64,000 nucleotides of DNA, from NCBI RefSeq assembly GCF_017676385.1, contig NZ_JAFFZN010000020.1:87956-151955 (forward strand), in the 5' to 3' direction. Shown here piece by piece: positions 17,013 through 25,318 of this stretch. The first letter of the stretch is position 1. Each line of letters starts with the position of its first letter. This DNA comes from Streptomyces spirodelae. Its GTDB lineage: Bacteria; Actinomycetota; Actinomycetes; Streptomycetales; Streptomycetaceae. The notes below the pieces were generated by a model that searched no databases, was not told the DNA's origin, and was given only the letters and a program-made list of their open reading frames with translations. The translations under genes and the position numbers were made by a program.

Positions 17013-17300
17013 ATGTGCGGAGCACAGACCGGCGGCCCCGACGCCTCCACCATCAAGCCCGGTGAGACCACCATCCAGGGCAGCGTGACCCGTGACGGGG
17101 AGCCCGTCACCGGTTACGTGCGGCTGCTGGACTCGACCGGTGAGTTCACCGCGGAGGTTCCGACCTCCGCCACCGGCCAGTTCCGCTTCTACGCGGCCGA
17201 GGGCACCTGGACGGTCCGCGCGCTGGTGCCCGGCGGCACCGCCGACCGGACCGTTGTGGCCCAGGACGGCGGGCTCGCCGAGGTCACCATCGCGGTCTGA
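17013..17300 (+). CDS. DUF1416 protein, partner of the rhodanese
   Basis: Seen: 95 residues beginning MCGAQTGGPDAS, followed by a small beta-sandwich-like pattern (IQGSVTRDGEPVTGYVRLLD, GQFRFYAAEGTWTVRALVPGG). Known: this family occurs next to CysA-type rhodaneses across actinobacteria. The N-terminal Cys2 is conserved in what I recall of the family. Inferred: an accessory to sulfur transfer. The operon ends at the hairpin directly downstream. Confidence 0.88.
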   Translation: MCGAQTGGPDASTIKPGETTIQGSVTRDGEPVTGYVRLLDSTGEFTAEVPTSATGQFRFYAAEGTWTVRALVPGGTADRTVVAQDGGLAEVTIAV

Positions 17301-17316
17301 CCCAGCTCTTCCCCCC

Positions 17317-17366
17317 GGGGGCTCCGTCCCTGGGTCCCGGCGGCGGGGCCCAGGGACGGAGCCCCC
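17317..17366 (+). terminator. strong terminator after rhodanese operon
   Basis: A perfect 18-bp stem (17317-17334 with 17349-17366, GGGGGCTCCGTCCCTGGG and its complement) encloses a 14-nt loop, 17 bp after the DUF1416 stop. Confidence 0.85.
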
Positions 17367-17379
17367 ATATGCTTGACGT

Positions 17380-17748
17380 ATGGCATCCCGGAGCAAGCTC
17401 GTCATCAAGGTCACCGCGGGCGCGGACGCGCCCGAGAGGTGTTCGCAGGCATTCACGGTGGCCTCCGTCGCGGCGGCCAGCGGCACCGAAGTGAGCCTGT
17501 GGCTGACCGGCGAGTCCGCCTGGTTCGCCCTCCCGGGGCGCGCCGCGGAGTTCGAGCTGCCGCACGCGGCGCCGCTGCCCGATCTGATGGCAGCGGTCCA
17601 GGCGGGCGGCCGTATCACCCTGTGCACCCAGTGCGCGGCCCGCAGGGGCATCGAGGAGAAGGACGTCATCGAAGGGGTCCGCATCGCGGGCGCTCAGCTG
17701 TTCGTGAGCGAGATCATGCCCGAGGGCGTGCAGGCCCTCGTCTACTGA
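17380..17748 (+). CDS. DsrE/DsrF-like protein
   Basis: Seen: 122 residues with the DsrE-like fold pattern (KLVIKVTAGADAPERCSQAF, SLWLTGESAWFALPG) and two close cysteines in TLCTQCAARRGI. Known: DsrE-family proteins relay persulfide sulfur. The position directly after the rhodanese operon supports a link to sulfur handling, but the intervening terminator implies its own promoter, so this is inference. The stop codon is the first triplet of a 12-bp tandem array. Confidence 0.85.
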   Translation: MASRSKLVIKVTAGADAPERCSQAFTVASVAAASGTEVSLWLTGESAWFALPGRAAEFELPHAAPLPDLMAAVQAGGRITLCTQCAARRGIEEKDVIEGVRIAGAQLFVSEIMPEGVQALVY

Positions 17749-17805
17749 GTCGTGCGCCGAGTCGTTTGCCGAGTCGCTCACTGGGGCGTCTGCTGGGGCG
17801 TCTGC
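17746..17805 (+). repeat. five 12-bp tandem units starting at a stop codon
   Basis: Units at 17746-17757, 17758-17769, 17770-17781, 17782-17793 and 17794-17805 (TGAGTCGTGCGC diverging to TGGGGCGTCTGC). The first triplet of the first unit is the DsrE gene stop. Confidence 0.85.
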
Positions 17806-17914
17806 AGAGGCCACTGGCCGAGGGCTCCGCTGAGGGACCCCTCACAGGGCCGTTCCCGGCGACCACGACTAGACTCGGTCGCGTCACCGAACACCGCGCA
17901 AGGAGACCCACCCC

Positions 17915-18016
17915 GTGCTTGAGGCATTCTTCACCGCCCTGATGGTCCTGGTCTGCATCGGCACCGTGGCCTTCGCGGGGCTGACCTTCAAGAAGCTCTA
18001 CCAGGGCCAGCGCTGA
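17915..18016 (+). CDS. 33-residue single-pass membrane protein
   Basis: Seen: GTG start with AAGGAG about 10 nt upstream, one hydrophobic helix (FFTALMVLVCIGTVAFAGL) and a basic, aromatic tail (FKKLYQGQR). The frame is well supported by the ribosome binding site and I recall near-identical small proteins in other Streptomyces. Function unknown. It lies 41 bp upstream of the nitrobindin-like gene and could be co-transcribed with it. Confidence 0.75.
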   Translation: MLEAFFTALMVLVCIGTVAFAGLTFKKLYQGQR

Positions 18017-18057
18017 GCGCTCGCCACCCCCGCCACAGCTAGGGATCGACCAGCTCC

Positions 18058-18645
18058 ATGATCGAGATTCCGTCCGACCTCCACCCGGACCTCGTCCCCC
18101 TCGCCTTCCTCCTCGGCAACTGGACCGGGGCCGGCGTGGCCGCGCTCGAAACCACGCAGAGCGGCGAGCAGGGCGAGGAGAGCAAGTGCAATTTCGGGCA
18201 GGAGCTCACCTTCACCCACGACGGGCGTGACTTCCTGGAGTACACCTCGCACTCCTGGGAGCTGGACGCCGAGGGGAAGAAGGTCCGACCGCTGGAGACG
18301 GAGACGGGCTACTGGCGGATCGACAAGGACCGCAAGGTCGAGGTCGTGATGATCCGCGATCAGGGCATCGCGGAGGTCTGGTACGGCGAGCTGGCCGAGA
18401 AGAAGCCCCAGATCGATCTGGCGACCGACGCGGTGGCCCGCACCGCCGCCGCGGGCGAGTACAGCGGTGGCAAGCGGCTGTACGGCTATGTGAACGGCGA
18501 CCTGATGTGGGTGGGCGAGAAGGCCACGCCCCAGGTGCCGCTGCGGCCTTATATGTCGGCGCATCTGAAGAAGATCGTCGACCCCAAGGAATGGGCCAAG
18601 GACGTCGTGGATCTTCCCGACGACGGAATCGCTTTTTTCCGCTGA
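18058..18645 (+). CDS. nitrobindin-like (FABP/THAP4-type) beta-barrel protein
   Basis: Seen: 195 residues with the family signature GxWxGxG (GNWTGAG, residues 20-26), long beta strands (CNFGQELTFTHDGRDFLEYT, TGYWRIDKDRKVEVVMI) and a C-terminal His in SAHLKKI that corresponds to the heme-ligand position of nitrobindins. Known: nitrobindins bind ferric heme and isomerise peroxynitrite. Heme binding here is inferred from the motif and the His only. Confidence 0.85.
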   Translation: MIEIPSDLHPDLVPLAFLLGNWTGAGVAALETTQSGEQGEESKCNFGQELTFTHDGRDFLEYTSHSWELDAEGKKVRPLETETGYWRIDKDRKVEVVMIRDQGIAEVWYGELAEKKPQIDLATDAVARTAAAGEYSGGKRLYGYVNGDLMWVGEKATPQVPLRPYMSAHLKKIVDPKEWAKDVVDLPDDGIAFFR

Positions 18646-19033
18646 CGCTTTTCGGGACTGCCGTCGGCAGACCGCTGCCCGGCTCGTTGATTGTTGTTTG
18701 CTGAACAGCCCCCCACCGGCCGGGAAACTGACAAGTCGTCGGACGTCTCGACGGTGTCACGATTGTGAAAGCTGTGAAATAGCGCCTTGTTCACGGCGGG
18801 GTTCGGGAACTCTCTTTCACCCCCGCGAGCGTGGCGAACCCCCAGGTCACAGCCTGCGCGAATGCATAGGGTCCCGTGCCGGTCGCCCTGCGTCGACAAG
18901 CTAATGCGTGCCTCCGAGTGATAAGAATGGCGTCAATCCATTCACCGGCTCGAGTGCCGGCGAGGCCGAGCCGCGCGTTTCCCGCGCCCGCTCGCCGCTG
19001 CGCTCGGCTGCCCAACGGGGAAAAGGCACTTCT
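18646..19033 (+). promoter_or_regulatory. 388-bp upstream region of the LAETG protein gene
   Basis: No gene is supportable. Around 18735-18785 the base composition drops and contains TCAC-N4-GTGA followed by GTGAAATAG, and another AT-richer patch lies near 18855-18865 (GAATGCATAGGG). These are plausible promoter elements but I could not assign a sigma class. Confidence 0.35.
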
Positions 19034-19888
19034 GTGAATCGTTCTCGCATTACTTCCGCCGCCGCCACCGCTGCGCTGCTCGGCGGACTCGGTGTCGCCC
19101 AACTGGCCACCGCAGCAGGCGCGTTCGCGTACGACAGCGGCGCCGACCTCCACTCCGGTGCCGCGACCGGCTTCCTGTACAACCGGAGCACCGGCGAGGT
19201 CAAGGACGGCTTCTCGATCACGGTGGGCAACACCGGCCCCGAAGCCACCCGGGCAACCCTCACCGTCACGGGGGTCAAGAACGTCCACTTCGACACCCGT
19301 AAGAACGGCAACAAGCCGTCCTTCAAGCGGGACCTCGAAGGGGGCAAGGCGTACAACCACAACCTCACCGTCAAGTCCCTCAGCGAGAAGCAGGTCGTCG
19401 TCTCGTTCGACCTGAAGGCGGACAACGACGAGGCCGAGGTCGTCAACATCCCGGGCTTCATCTCCGGCGAGAAGCAGACGCTGCGCACCAGCATCAAGGG
19501 CGACAAGCCGGACCCGGACACCAGCAACAACACCAAGACCATGAAGTACTCGGTCAACGCTCCGGACTGGAACCCCGACAAGCCCAAGCCGACCGAGAAG
19601 CCCACCCAGAAGCCGACCGAGAAGCCCTCCGACAAGCCGTCGAAGCCCTCGGAGCCCACGCAGAAGCCCACCAGCAAGCCGTCCAAGCCCAGCGACGACG
19701 CCTCCGACGCCAACACCCCGGCGCCGGCGGGCGGCTCCGACAAGGGCGACAGCGACAAGGGCGGCGACCTCGCCGAGACCGGCAGCAGTTCCAACACGCC
19801 GCTGCTCGTCGGCGGTGCGGGTGCGCTCGTCGTGATCGGTGGCCTGGCCGTCTTCGCCGCCAAGCGGAAGAAGGCCGGCCAGAACTGA
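19034..19888 (+). CDS. LAETG-anchored surface protein
   Basis: Seen: a signal peptide (residues 1-34, ending near GAFA), a beta-sandwich-like domain (residues 35-175: FSITVGNTGPEATRATLTV, VVVSFDLKAD), a Lys/Pro/Thr-rich spacer with PTEKPTQKPTEKPSDKP-type repeats (about 180-235), and a sorting signal LAETG followed by a hydrophobic segment and KRKK tail. Known: LAxTG is the preferred signal of class E sortases in Streptomyces. Inferred: covalent attachment to peptidoglycan. GTG at 19034 is chosen because it begins the signal peptide. No sortase gene lies in this window. Confidence 0.88.
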   Translation: MNRSRITSAAATAALLGGLGVAQLATAAGAFAYDSGADLHSGAATGFLYNRSTGEVKDGFSITVGNTGPEATRATLTVTGVKNVHFDTRKNGNKPSFKRDLEGGKAYNHNLTVKSLSEKQVVVSFDLKADNDEAEVVNIPGFISGEKQTLRTSIKGDKPDPDTSNNTKTMKYSVNAPDWNPDKPKPTEKPTQKPTEKPSDKPSKPSEPTQKPTSKPSKPSDDASDANTPAPAGGSDKGDSDKGGDLAETGSSSNTPLLVGGAGALVVIGGLAVFAAKRKKAGQN

Positions 19889-19909
19889 TCGCCTTCTTCT
19901 TCCAGTAGC

Positions 19910-19944
19910 GCGGGTCCGGGTGCCACGGGGGCACCCGGGCCCGC
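19910..19944 (+). terminator. hairpin after the LAETG protein gene
   Basis: GGGTGCC (19918-19924) pairs with GGCACCC (19930-19936); outer bases GCGGGTCC/GGGCCCGC extend it with one wobble. It ends 21 bp before the nur start. Confidence 0.65.
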
Positions 19945-19965
19945 GCCGCTTCTACACTGGACCCC

Positions 19966-20517
19966 GTGGCTACCACCGACTGGCAGAGCGACCTCAGGGC
20001 GCGCGGATACCGGCTCACTCCGCAGCGCCAGCTCGTGCTGGAGGCCGTGGACAAGCTGGAGCACTCGACCCCCGACGACATCCTCGCCGAGGTCCGCCGC
20101 ACGGCCGGCAGCGTCAACATCTCGACGGTCTACCGCACGCTGGAGCTGCTGGAGGAGCTGGGCCTGGTCTCCCACGCGCACCTCGGGCACGGCGCGCCCA
20201 CCTACCACCTGGCCGACCGGCATCACCATATGCACCTGGTCTGCCGGGACTGCACCGATGTCATCGAGGCCGATCTGTCCGTCGCCGAGCCCTTCACCAC
20301 GGCCCTGCGGGAACGCTTCGGCTTCGAGACGGACATGAAGCACTTCGCGATCTTCGGGCAGTGCGAGAAGTGCGGCGCGGAGTCCGGCGGGGCCGCCGGT
20401 GCCGAGGGGGACGCCGGTGCCGACGGGGACGACGCCGACGGGGACCACGGTGCCGAGGGGGACCGCCAGGGCGGCGGGACCGGACCGGCCGCCGGCAAGC
20501 CGCGGGGCGCCGCGTAG
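19966..20517 (+). CDS. nur: nickel-responsive regulator Nur (Fur family)
   Basis: Represses the nik transporter and sodF in response to nickel. Seen: a winged helix (YRLTPQRQLVLEAVDKL, NISTVYRTLELLEELG) and metal ligands at the positions reported for S. coelicolor Nur: His33, His70, His72, His86, His88 and His90 (DRHHHMHLVC), followed by CxxC-type cysteines (CRDC; CEKC). The start is GTG at 19966. Unlike typical Nur (about 145 residues), it has a Gly/Ala/Asp-rich tail from about residue 139 to 183, encoded by repeated GGTGCCGAGGGGGAC-like units; the tail contains one extra His. Assignment as Nur rather than Zur or FurA rests on the His pattern and remembered synteny. Confidence 0.9.
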   Translation: MATTDWQSDLRARGYRLTPQRQLVLEAVDKLEHSTPDDILAEVRRTAGSVNISTVYRTLELLEELGLVSHAHLGHGAPTYHLADRHHHMHLVCRDCTDVIEADLSVAEPFTTALRERFGFETDMKHFAIFGQCEKCGAESGGAAGAEGDAGADGDDADGDHGAEGDRQGGGTGPAAGKPRGAA

Positions 20518-20536
20518 CCCGTCGTAGGCTGGGCGT

Positions 20537-21550
20537 ATGTCCTCCAGCAGTTCGAGCAACAGCGCCCCCGCTCCCGCCCCCAGCCCGCTGCTGACCCTGC
20601 CCGGCGCGGTGGCGGCCGAAGCCCCCGACGCGGGCGTGGCGGCCCACTACGGCGACCTGTTCAAGGAGCAGCGCGCCCTCGCCGACGGGACCGGATTCGT
20701 GGACCTGTCACACCGCGGCGTGGTCACCGTCTCCGGCGAGGACCGGCTCTCCTGGCTGCACCTGTTGCTGACCCAGCACGTGGAAAAGCTCCCGCCCGGA
20801 CAGGCCACCGACGCGCTGATCCTCTCCGCGAACGGGCACATCGAACAGGCGCTGCAACTCGTGGACGACGGGACGACGGTGTGGATGCACACCGAGCCCG
20901 GCAAGCAGGGCGAGCTGATCGCCTACCTGGAGAGCATGCGGTTCTTCTACCGCGTCGAGATCGCCGACCGGACGCCGGACGTGGCCGTCGTCCACCTGCC
21001 CGCAGGATCCATCGCCGAGGTGCCGGACAGCGCCCTGGCCGTGCGGGAGACCTCGTTCGGGCGTGACCTGTTCCTGCCGCGCGGCGAGCTGACCGGCTTC
21101 GCCGCCGCTCACGGGCCGGCCGTCGGGGTGCTCGCCTACGAGGCGCTGCGCGTCGAGGCGCGGCGGCCCCGGCTGGGCATGGAGACCGACCACCGGACCA
21201 TCCCCCATGAGGTGGGCTGGATCGGCTCCGCCGTGCACCTGGAGAAGGGTTGCTACCGCGGCCAGGAGACGGTGGCGCGCGTCCACAACCTGGGGAAACC
21301 GCCCCGGCGGCTGGTCTTTCTGCACCTGGACGGCAGCGAGGTACGCCTCCCGGTGCACGGCGACGCCGTACGGCTCGCGGCCCAGGGCCTGGAGGGGCGG
21401 CAGATCGGGTTCGTCACCACCTCGGCCCGCCACCACGAGCTGGGGCCGATCGCGCTGGCGCTGGTGAAGCGGAACGTCGATCCGGACGCGGAGCTGATCG
21501 TCGGCCCGGACGCCACCGCCGCCGCGCAGGAAGTGGTCGTCGCTCCCTGA
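20537..21550 (+). CDS. YgfZ/GcvT-domain folate-binding protein
   Basis: Seen: 337 residues with a Ser/Pro-rich N-terminus (about 30 residues), a GcvT-like core (FVDLSHRGVVTVSGEDRLSWL) and the YgfZ signature KGCYRGQE followed by TVARVHNLGKPPRRL. Known: YgfZ/IBA57 proteins use folate to help assemble or repair certain Fe-S proteins, and the signature Cys is important. It lies 19 bp after nur, so co-transcription is possible. A 17-bp tandem array lies downstream. Confidence 0.92.
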   Translation: MSSSSSSNSAPAPAPSPLLTLPGAVAAEAPDAGVAAHYGDLFKEQRALADGTGFVDLSHRGVVTVSGEDRLSWLHLLLTQHVEKLPPGQATDALILSANGHIEQALQLVDDGTTVWMHTEPGKQGELIAYLESMRFFYRVEIADRTPDVAVVHLPAGSIAEVPDSALAVRETSFGRDLFLPRGELTGFAAAHGPAVGVLAYEALRVEARRPRLGMETDHRTIPHEVGWIGSAVHLEKGCYRGQETVARVHNLGKPPRRLVFLHLDGSEVRLPVHGDAVRLAAQGLEGRQIGFVTTSARHHELGPIALALVKRNVDPDAELIVGPDATAAAQEVVVAP

Positions 21551-21613
21551 GGCCCGCCGCTCCCCGGGGGGCGTCCGCTGAGCCGCCGCTTCCCGGGGGC
21601 GCCGTCCACTCCG

Positions 21614-21664
21614 CCGTCCGCTGAGGCCCGCCGTCCGCTGAGGCCCGCCGCCCGCTGAGGGCCC
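21614..21664. repeat. three 17-bp tandem units near the ygfZ-like 3' end
   Basis: CCGTCCGCTGAGGCCCG at 21614-21630 and 21631-21647, with a diverged third at 21648-21664. The sequence around the upstream stop (CGCTCCCTGAGGCCCG, ending at 21555) resembles the unit, suggesting the array grew from the stop region. Confidence 0.8.
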
Positions 21665-21677
21665 CGAAGAGGCCCTC
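21657..21677. terminator. bidirectional hairpin between ygfZ-like gene and dtd
   Basis: GAGGGCC (21657-21663) pairs with GGCCCTC (21671-21677) between two convergent genes; it overlaps the dtd stop codon. Confidence 0.5.
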
Positions 21678-22101
21678 ACACCTCCAGCAGCACGGTGAAG
21701 GGGCCGTCGTTCGTCAGGGACACCTTCATATCGGCGCCGAAGACGCCGGTCGCCACGGTGGCGCCCAGCGCCCGCAGCTGCGCGACCACCTCGTCGACCA
21801 TGGGCTCGGCGACATCACCGGGCGCGGCGCCGTTCCAGGTGGGCCGCCGCCCCTTGCGCGCGTCACCGTAGAGAGTGAACTGGCTGATCACCAGCAGCGG
21901 CGCTCCGGTGTCCGAACACGACTTCTCCTCGTGCAGAATCCGCACCGACCACAGCTTGCGCGCGAGCTGCGCCGCCTTCTCCTTCGTGTCGTCGTGCGTG
22001 ACTCCGACCAGCACGCACAGACCTTCGCCGACTATCTGACCAACGGTCTCGCCGTCCACGGTGACGCGCGCGCCGTCCACTCTCTGCACCACTGCTCGCA
22101 T
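21676..22101 (-). CDS. dtd: D-aminoacyl-tRNA deacylase Dtd
   Basis: Hydrolyses D-aminoacyl-tRNAs (and Gly-tRNA mischarges) to protect translation. Seen: 141 residues beginning MRAVVQRVDGARV, the active-site motif SQFTLYGDARKGRRP and the C-terminal TNDGPFTV motif (corresponding to the NxGP-T signature of the family). ATG at 22101 is the canonical start; an ATG three codons upstream is also in frame. It is convergent with the ygfZ-like gene and divergent from rsiG. Confidence 0.95.
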   Translation of the reverse strand: MRAVVQRVDGARVTVDGETVGQIVGEGLCVLVGVTHDDTKEKAAQLARKLWSVRILHEEKSCSDTGAPLLVISQFTLYGDARKGRRPTWNGAAPGDVAEPMVDEVVAQLRALGATVATGVFGADMKVSLTNDGPFTVLLEV

Positions 22102-22252
22102 GACCGCCATGATGCCGTGCCGCCGTTCGGCGGGGGCACGGCCACCATCCGGCGGGTGAGGAGCGGTGCGCGCAAGGGGCACAGAGTGGCACGATGCGCA
22201 CACGCGGTGCGTTCAGCAAGTACCGCGCAATGGGATGAGGGGACACAAGCCC

Positions 22253-22804
22253 ATGAGCACAACCGGAGCGGGCCGGTCCCGGACACCGCGACAGTCCGGG
22301 GCCCTGGAGGTCCTGCGTGAGCCGGAGCAGCCGGATCTGCACGCGCTGTGCCTGCGCGAACTGCGGGTCCTGCGGCGCTCGGCCCAGCAGGACGAGGCGG
22401 ATCTGAGCTATGTACGCAGACTGCTCCAGGGGCGTATCGACATCCTCCGTGCCGAGGTGGCCCGGCGCAGCTCGGCAGGGTCACCGCTGCTCGACCTGCT
22501 GCCGCAGATCCTCGCCGACGGCCCGCCCAGCCACCGCTCCTCGGCGCGGCATGTGACACTCGCCGCACCGCGCAGCGAGGAGTACCGCACGCTGGCCGAG
22601 GAGATGCTGGCCGAGGTGGAGCTGAGCGACCTCGAGGCCCGCACCGACGGCGAGCTGCACGACGCGATGGCCCGGCTCGTGCGCTACGAGCAACAGGTCT
22701 CCCGCCGCCGCCAGTCCCTCCAGCACACGGCCGATGAGTGCAGCACGGAGATCGCCCGCCGGTACCGGGAGGGAGAGGCACAGGTGGACGACCTGCTGCC
22801 GTAG
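22253..22804 (+). CDS. rsiG: RsiG, c-di-GMP-dependent anti-sigma factor of WhiG
   Basis: Binds sigma-WhiG when loaded with c-di-GMP and so holds back sporulation. Seen: 183 residues, largely two long helices forming a probable antiparallel coiled coil, each carrying one complete E-x3-S-x2-R-x3-Q-x3-D motif: E48, S52, R55, Q59, D63 and E146, S150, R153, Q157, D161. Known: this paired motif defines RsiG and each binds c-di-GMP. ATG at 22253 follows GAGGGGA. whiG itself is not in the window, as is normal. Full conservation of all ten residues argues that the switch is functional. Confidence 0.93.
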   Translation: MSTTGAGRSRTPRQSGALEVLREPEQPDLHALCLRELRVLRRSAQQDEADLSYVRRLLQGRIDILRAEVARRSSAGSPLLDLLPQILADGPPSHRSSARHVTLAAPRSEEYRTLAEEMLAEVELSDLEARTDGELHDAMARLVRYEQQVSRRRQSLQHTADECSTEIARRYREGEAQVDDLLP

Positions 22805-22982
22805 GCGGGGAGAGGCATGCGCAGCGGCTGCGGGAGCCGTCGGAGCGGTTCGGGGCGGGGACGTCCGTGCGGTTCGGGGAGGGGTGTCCGTTCTGCGCCG
22901 TCGCGAGTCCGGTTACGGTGAAGGGTCACATCCGTCTGCCCCGTACGCCGCACCCCGGCGTTCACCACTGGAAGGTCCCGAG

Positions 22983-23933
22983 ATGCCCGAGATACTCCCC
23001 GTGCTCGCCGAGGTCGTCAGGTCCGGCTTCACCGAGGGGCAGCACCGGGGCTCGCTGGTGGTGCTGGCGGCCGACGGAAGTGTCATCTGCGCGCTGGGCG
23101 ACCCGGAGGCGCCCGTCTTCCCCCGCTCGGCGAACAAGCCGTTCCAGGCGTCGGCTGTGCTGCGCTCGGGGCTCGAGCTGGCCGGCGAACGGCTGGCGCT
23201 GGCTGCCGCGAGTCACTCCGGGGAGGGCTTCCAGCTCGACCTGGTCCGCACGATGCTCGCCGAGCACGGGCTGGCCGAGTCCCATCTGAAGTGCCCCGCC
23301 TCCCTCCCGCTGGACGAGGAGGAGGCGGAGGCGTTCCTGGCTGCCGGCTCCACCCGCACCCCGCTGGCCATGGACTGCTCCGGCAAGCACGCCGCGATGC
23401 TCGCCGCCTGCCGGGCAGGCGGCTGGCCCGTGGACAGCTATCTCGACCCCGACCACCCGCTGCAGAAGCTGGTCCGCGAGACGCTGGAGGAGAGCACCGG
23501 CGACCCCGTGGCGCACACGGGTGTGGACGGCTGCGGTGCCCCGCTGATGGCCGTCTCGCTGACCGGCCTCGCACGCGGCTACCGTGCGCTGGCCCTGGCC
23601 TCGCCGCAGACCCCCGAGGGGCGGGTCGCCGAGGCGATGCGCGCCCACCCCGAGTACGTGGGCGGCACCCGCCGGCACGACAGCTGGCTGATGCGGGAAC
23701 TGCCCGGCGCGGTCAGCAAGATGGGTGCCGAGGCGGTGCAGGGGTTCGCGCTGCCGGACGGGCGCGCCCTCGCGCTCAAGATCGAGGACGGCGCAGGGCG
23801 GGCGCTGGGCCCCGTGCTGGCCCGGGCGCTCTCCGTCCACCTGGGGGTGAGCTCACCGGTGCTGGAGCGGATCGGGACGGTTCCGGTCCTGGGCGGCGGC
23901 GTGCGGGTCGGCGAGGTCCGCGCGGCGTTCTGA
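22983..23933 (+). CDS. asparaginase (PF06089-type, class 3)
   Basis: Hydrolyses L-asparagine to aspartate and ammonia. Seen: 316 residues with Ser49-x-x-Lys52 in RSANKPF, SHSGE, DCSGKHAAM and DGCGAP. These match the nucleophilic Ser/Lys pair and the zinc-binding Cys/Lys/Cys set of the Rhizobium-type inducible asparaginase. The ATG at 22983 follows a purine-rich stretch. It lies in the same direction as rsiG but 180 bp away, so probably under its own promoter. Confidence 0.9.
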   Translation: MPEILPVLAEVVRSGFTEGQHRGSLVVLAADGSVICALGDPEAPVFPRSANKPFQASAVLRSGLELAGERLALAAASHSGEGFQLDLVRTMLAEHGLAESHLKCPASLPLDEEEAEAFLAAGSTRTPLAMDCSGKHAAMLAACRAGGWPVDSYLDPDHPLQKLVRETLEESTGDPVAHTGVDGCGAPLMAVSLTGLARGYRALALASPQTPEGRVAEAMRAHPEYVGGTRRHDSWLMRELPGAVSKMGAEAVQGFALPDGRALALKIEDGAGRALGPVLARALSVHLGVSSPVLERIGTVPVLGGGVRVGEVRAAF

Positions 23934-23997
23934 GGACACCTGCGGAACCGGGAAAATCAAGGTGCGCCCGGCCCGGGCGTGCGCCTAGCGTGATCGC

Positions 23998-25269
23998 ATG
24001 GTGAACCGTGTCGAGATCCGCACTCTGGCTGGTTCCGAGGAGTACCCCGAGTGGCTGCGCGCCGTCTCCACCGGGTTCTTCCGCGGTCCGGCCGTCACCG
24101 ACGAGGAAGCGCAGGTCCGTGCACTTGGCACCGACCTGGCCCGGGTCCAGGGCGCCTTCGACGGTGGCCGATGCGTGGCCACCTTCCGGACGATGCCGCA
24201 GGCGATGACCGTTCCCGGCGGGGCGACGCAGGACGCGTGCGCGGTCACCGCCGTCACCGTCTCTCCCACCCACCGGCGGCGCGGACTGCTGACCGGGATG
24301 ATGGCGAACGCGCTGAGCGCGGCCAAGGAGCGCGGGGACGCGATCGCCAGCCTGATCGCGGCCGAGTACCCGATCTACGGACGGTACGGCTTCGGCCCGG
24401 CGGCCTGGACCACCGAGTGGGAGGTGCTGACCTCCCGTACGGGCCTGGACCGGCGCTACGCCGGCCCGGCCGACCTGGGGGACGGCGGACGAGTCGAGTT
24501 GGTGGACGCCGCCGAGTTCCGGAAGCTGCTGCCCGCCGTGCACGAGCGGTTCCGTACCGGGCCGCAGCGGCAGGGCGCCGTCGACCGCGACGAGAAGTGG
24601 TGGCGGCTGGCCACCGGCGACCTGCGCTTCCCCGACGACGGCTACACGCCCGCCTTCCACGCCGTCTACCGCGACGCCGACGGGCAGCCGCAGGGCGGGG
24701 TGTCCTACACCTCCGATGACGTATGGCAGGCCAAGCAGCCCGAGCAGACCGTGACAGTGCGGGACCTGTTCGCCACCACGGCCGCCGGGGAGGCGGCGCT
24801 GTGGCGGTTCGTCCTGGCGATGGACTGGGTGCAGCGGGTACGGACAGGTCTGCGCGCCCCGGACGACGTCCTGCCGCTGCTGCTGCCGGACCCGCGCGCC
24901 GCGCGCACCGTCGCCCACGCCGACTGGCTGTGGATACGGCCGCTGGACGTTCCGCGCATGCTGACCGCCCGCAGCTACCCCGTCGAGGGCTCGCTGGTGC
25001 TCCAGGTGCGGGACAAGGACGGCTACGCGGCCGGGTGCTTCAAGCTGGAGGCGGACGGACCGCGCGGCGGGGCGCGGTGCGCGGCCACGACGGAAGACCC
25101 CGAACTCTCGCTGGACGTCTCCGAACTCGGTGCGCTGTTCCTGGGGGACGAATCGCCCATGCGGCTGGCGGCGCTGAGCCGGCTGACCGAGCACCGCGAG
25201 GGTGCCGCACAGCGTGCGGAGGTCCTTTTCCGCACGGCCCGACGGCCATGGTGCCCGGACGTGTTCTAG
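23998..25269 (+). CDS. Eis-like GNAT acetyltransferase
   Basis: Seen: 423 residues in the Eis layout: an N-terminal GNAT domain with VTAVTVSPTHRRRGLLTGMM (acetyl-CoA loop), a second degenerate GNAT domain (about 170-290), and an SCP2-like C-terminal domain ending WCPDVF. Known: Eis enzymes acetylate aminoglycosides at several amines or protein lysines, and the C-terminal carboxylate is part of the active site; the terminal Phe is conserved. Substrate here is unknown. Confidence 0.9.
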   Translation: MVNRVEIRTLAGSEEYPEWLRAVSTGFFRGPAVTDEEAQVRALGTDLARVQGAFDGGRCVATFRTMPQAMTVPGGATQDACAVTAVTVSPTHRRRGLLTGMMANALSAAKERGDAIASLIAAEYPIYGRYGFGPAAWTTEWEVLTSRTGLDRRYAGPADLGDGGRVELVDAAEFRKLLPAVHERFRTGPQRQGAVDRDEKWWRLATGDLRFPDDGYTPAFHAVYRDADGQPQGGVSYTSDDVWQAKQPEQTVTVRDLFATTAAGEAALWRFVLAMDWVQRVRTGLRAPDDVLPLLLPDPRAARTVAHADWLWIRPLDVPRMLTARSYPVEGSLVLQVRDKDGYAAGCFKLEADGPRGGARCAATTEDPELSLDVSELGALFLGDESPMRLAALSRLTEHREGAAQRAEVLFRTARRPWCPDVF

Positions 25270-25318
25270 GAGGCAGCCCGACCACCCGGAAAGCCGCCCG
25301 CCTCGCACGGCCGAGTTC

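Noticed and set aside
14673..17684. A minus-strand open frame of about 1000 codons across several plus-strand genes
   Set aside because: It is antisense to genes with clear domains and ribosome binding sites (LmeA-like, rhodanese, DUF1416, DsrE) and shows no domain of its own; a GC-bias shadow.
18735..18760. CRP-type site at TCAC-N4-GTGA
   Set aside because: The half-sites are in the wrong orientation and spacing for the TGTGA-N6-TCACA consensus.
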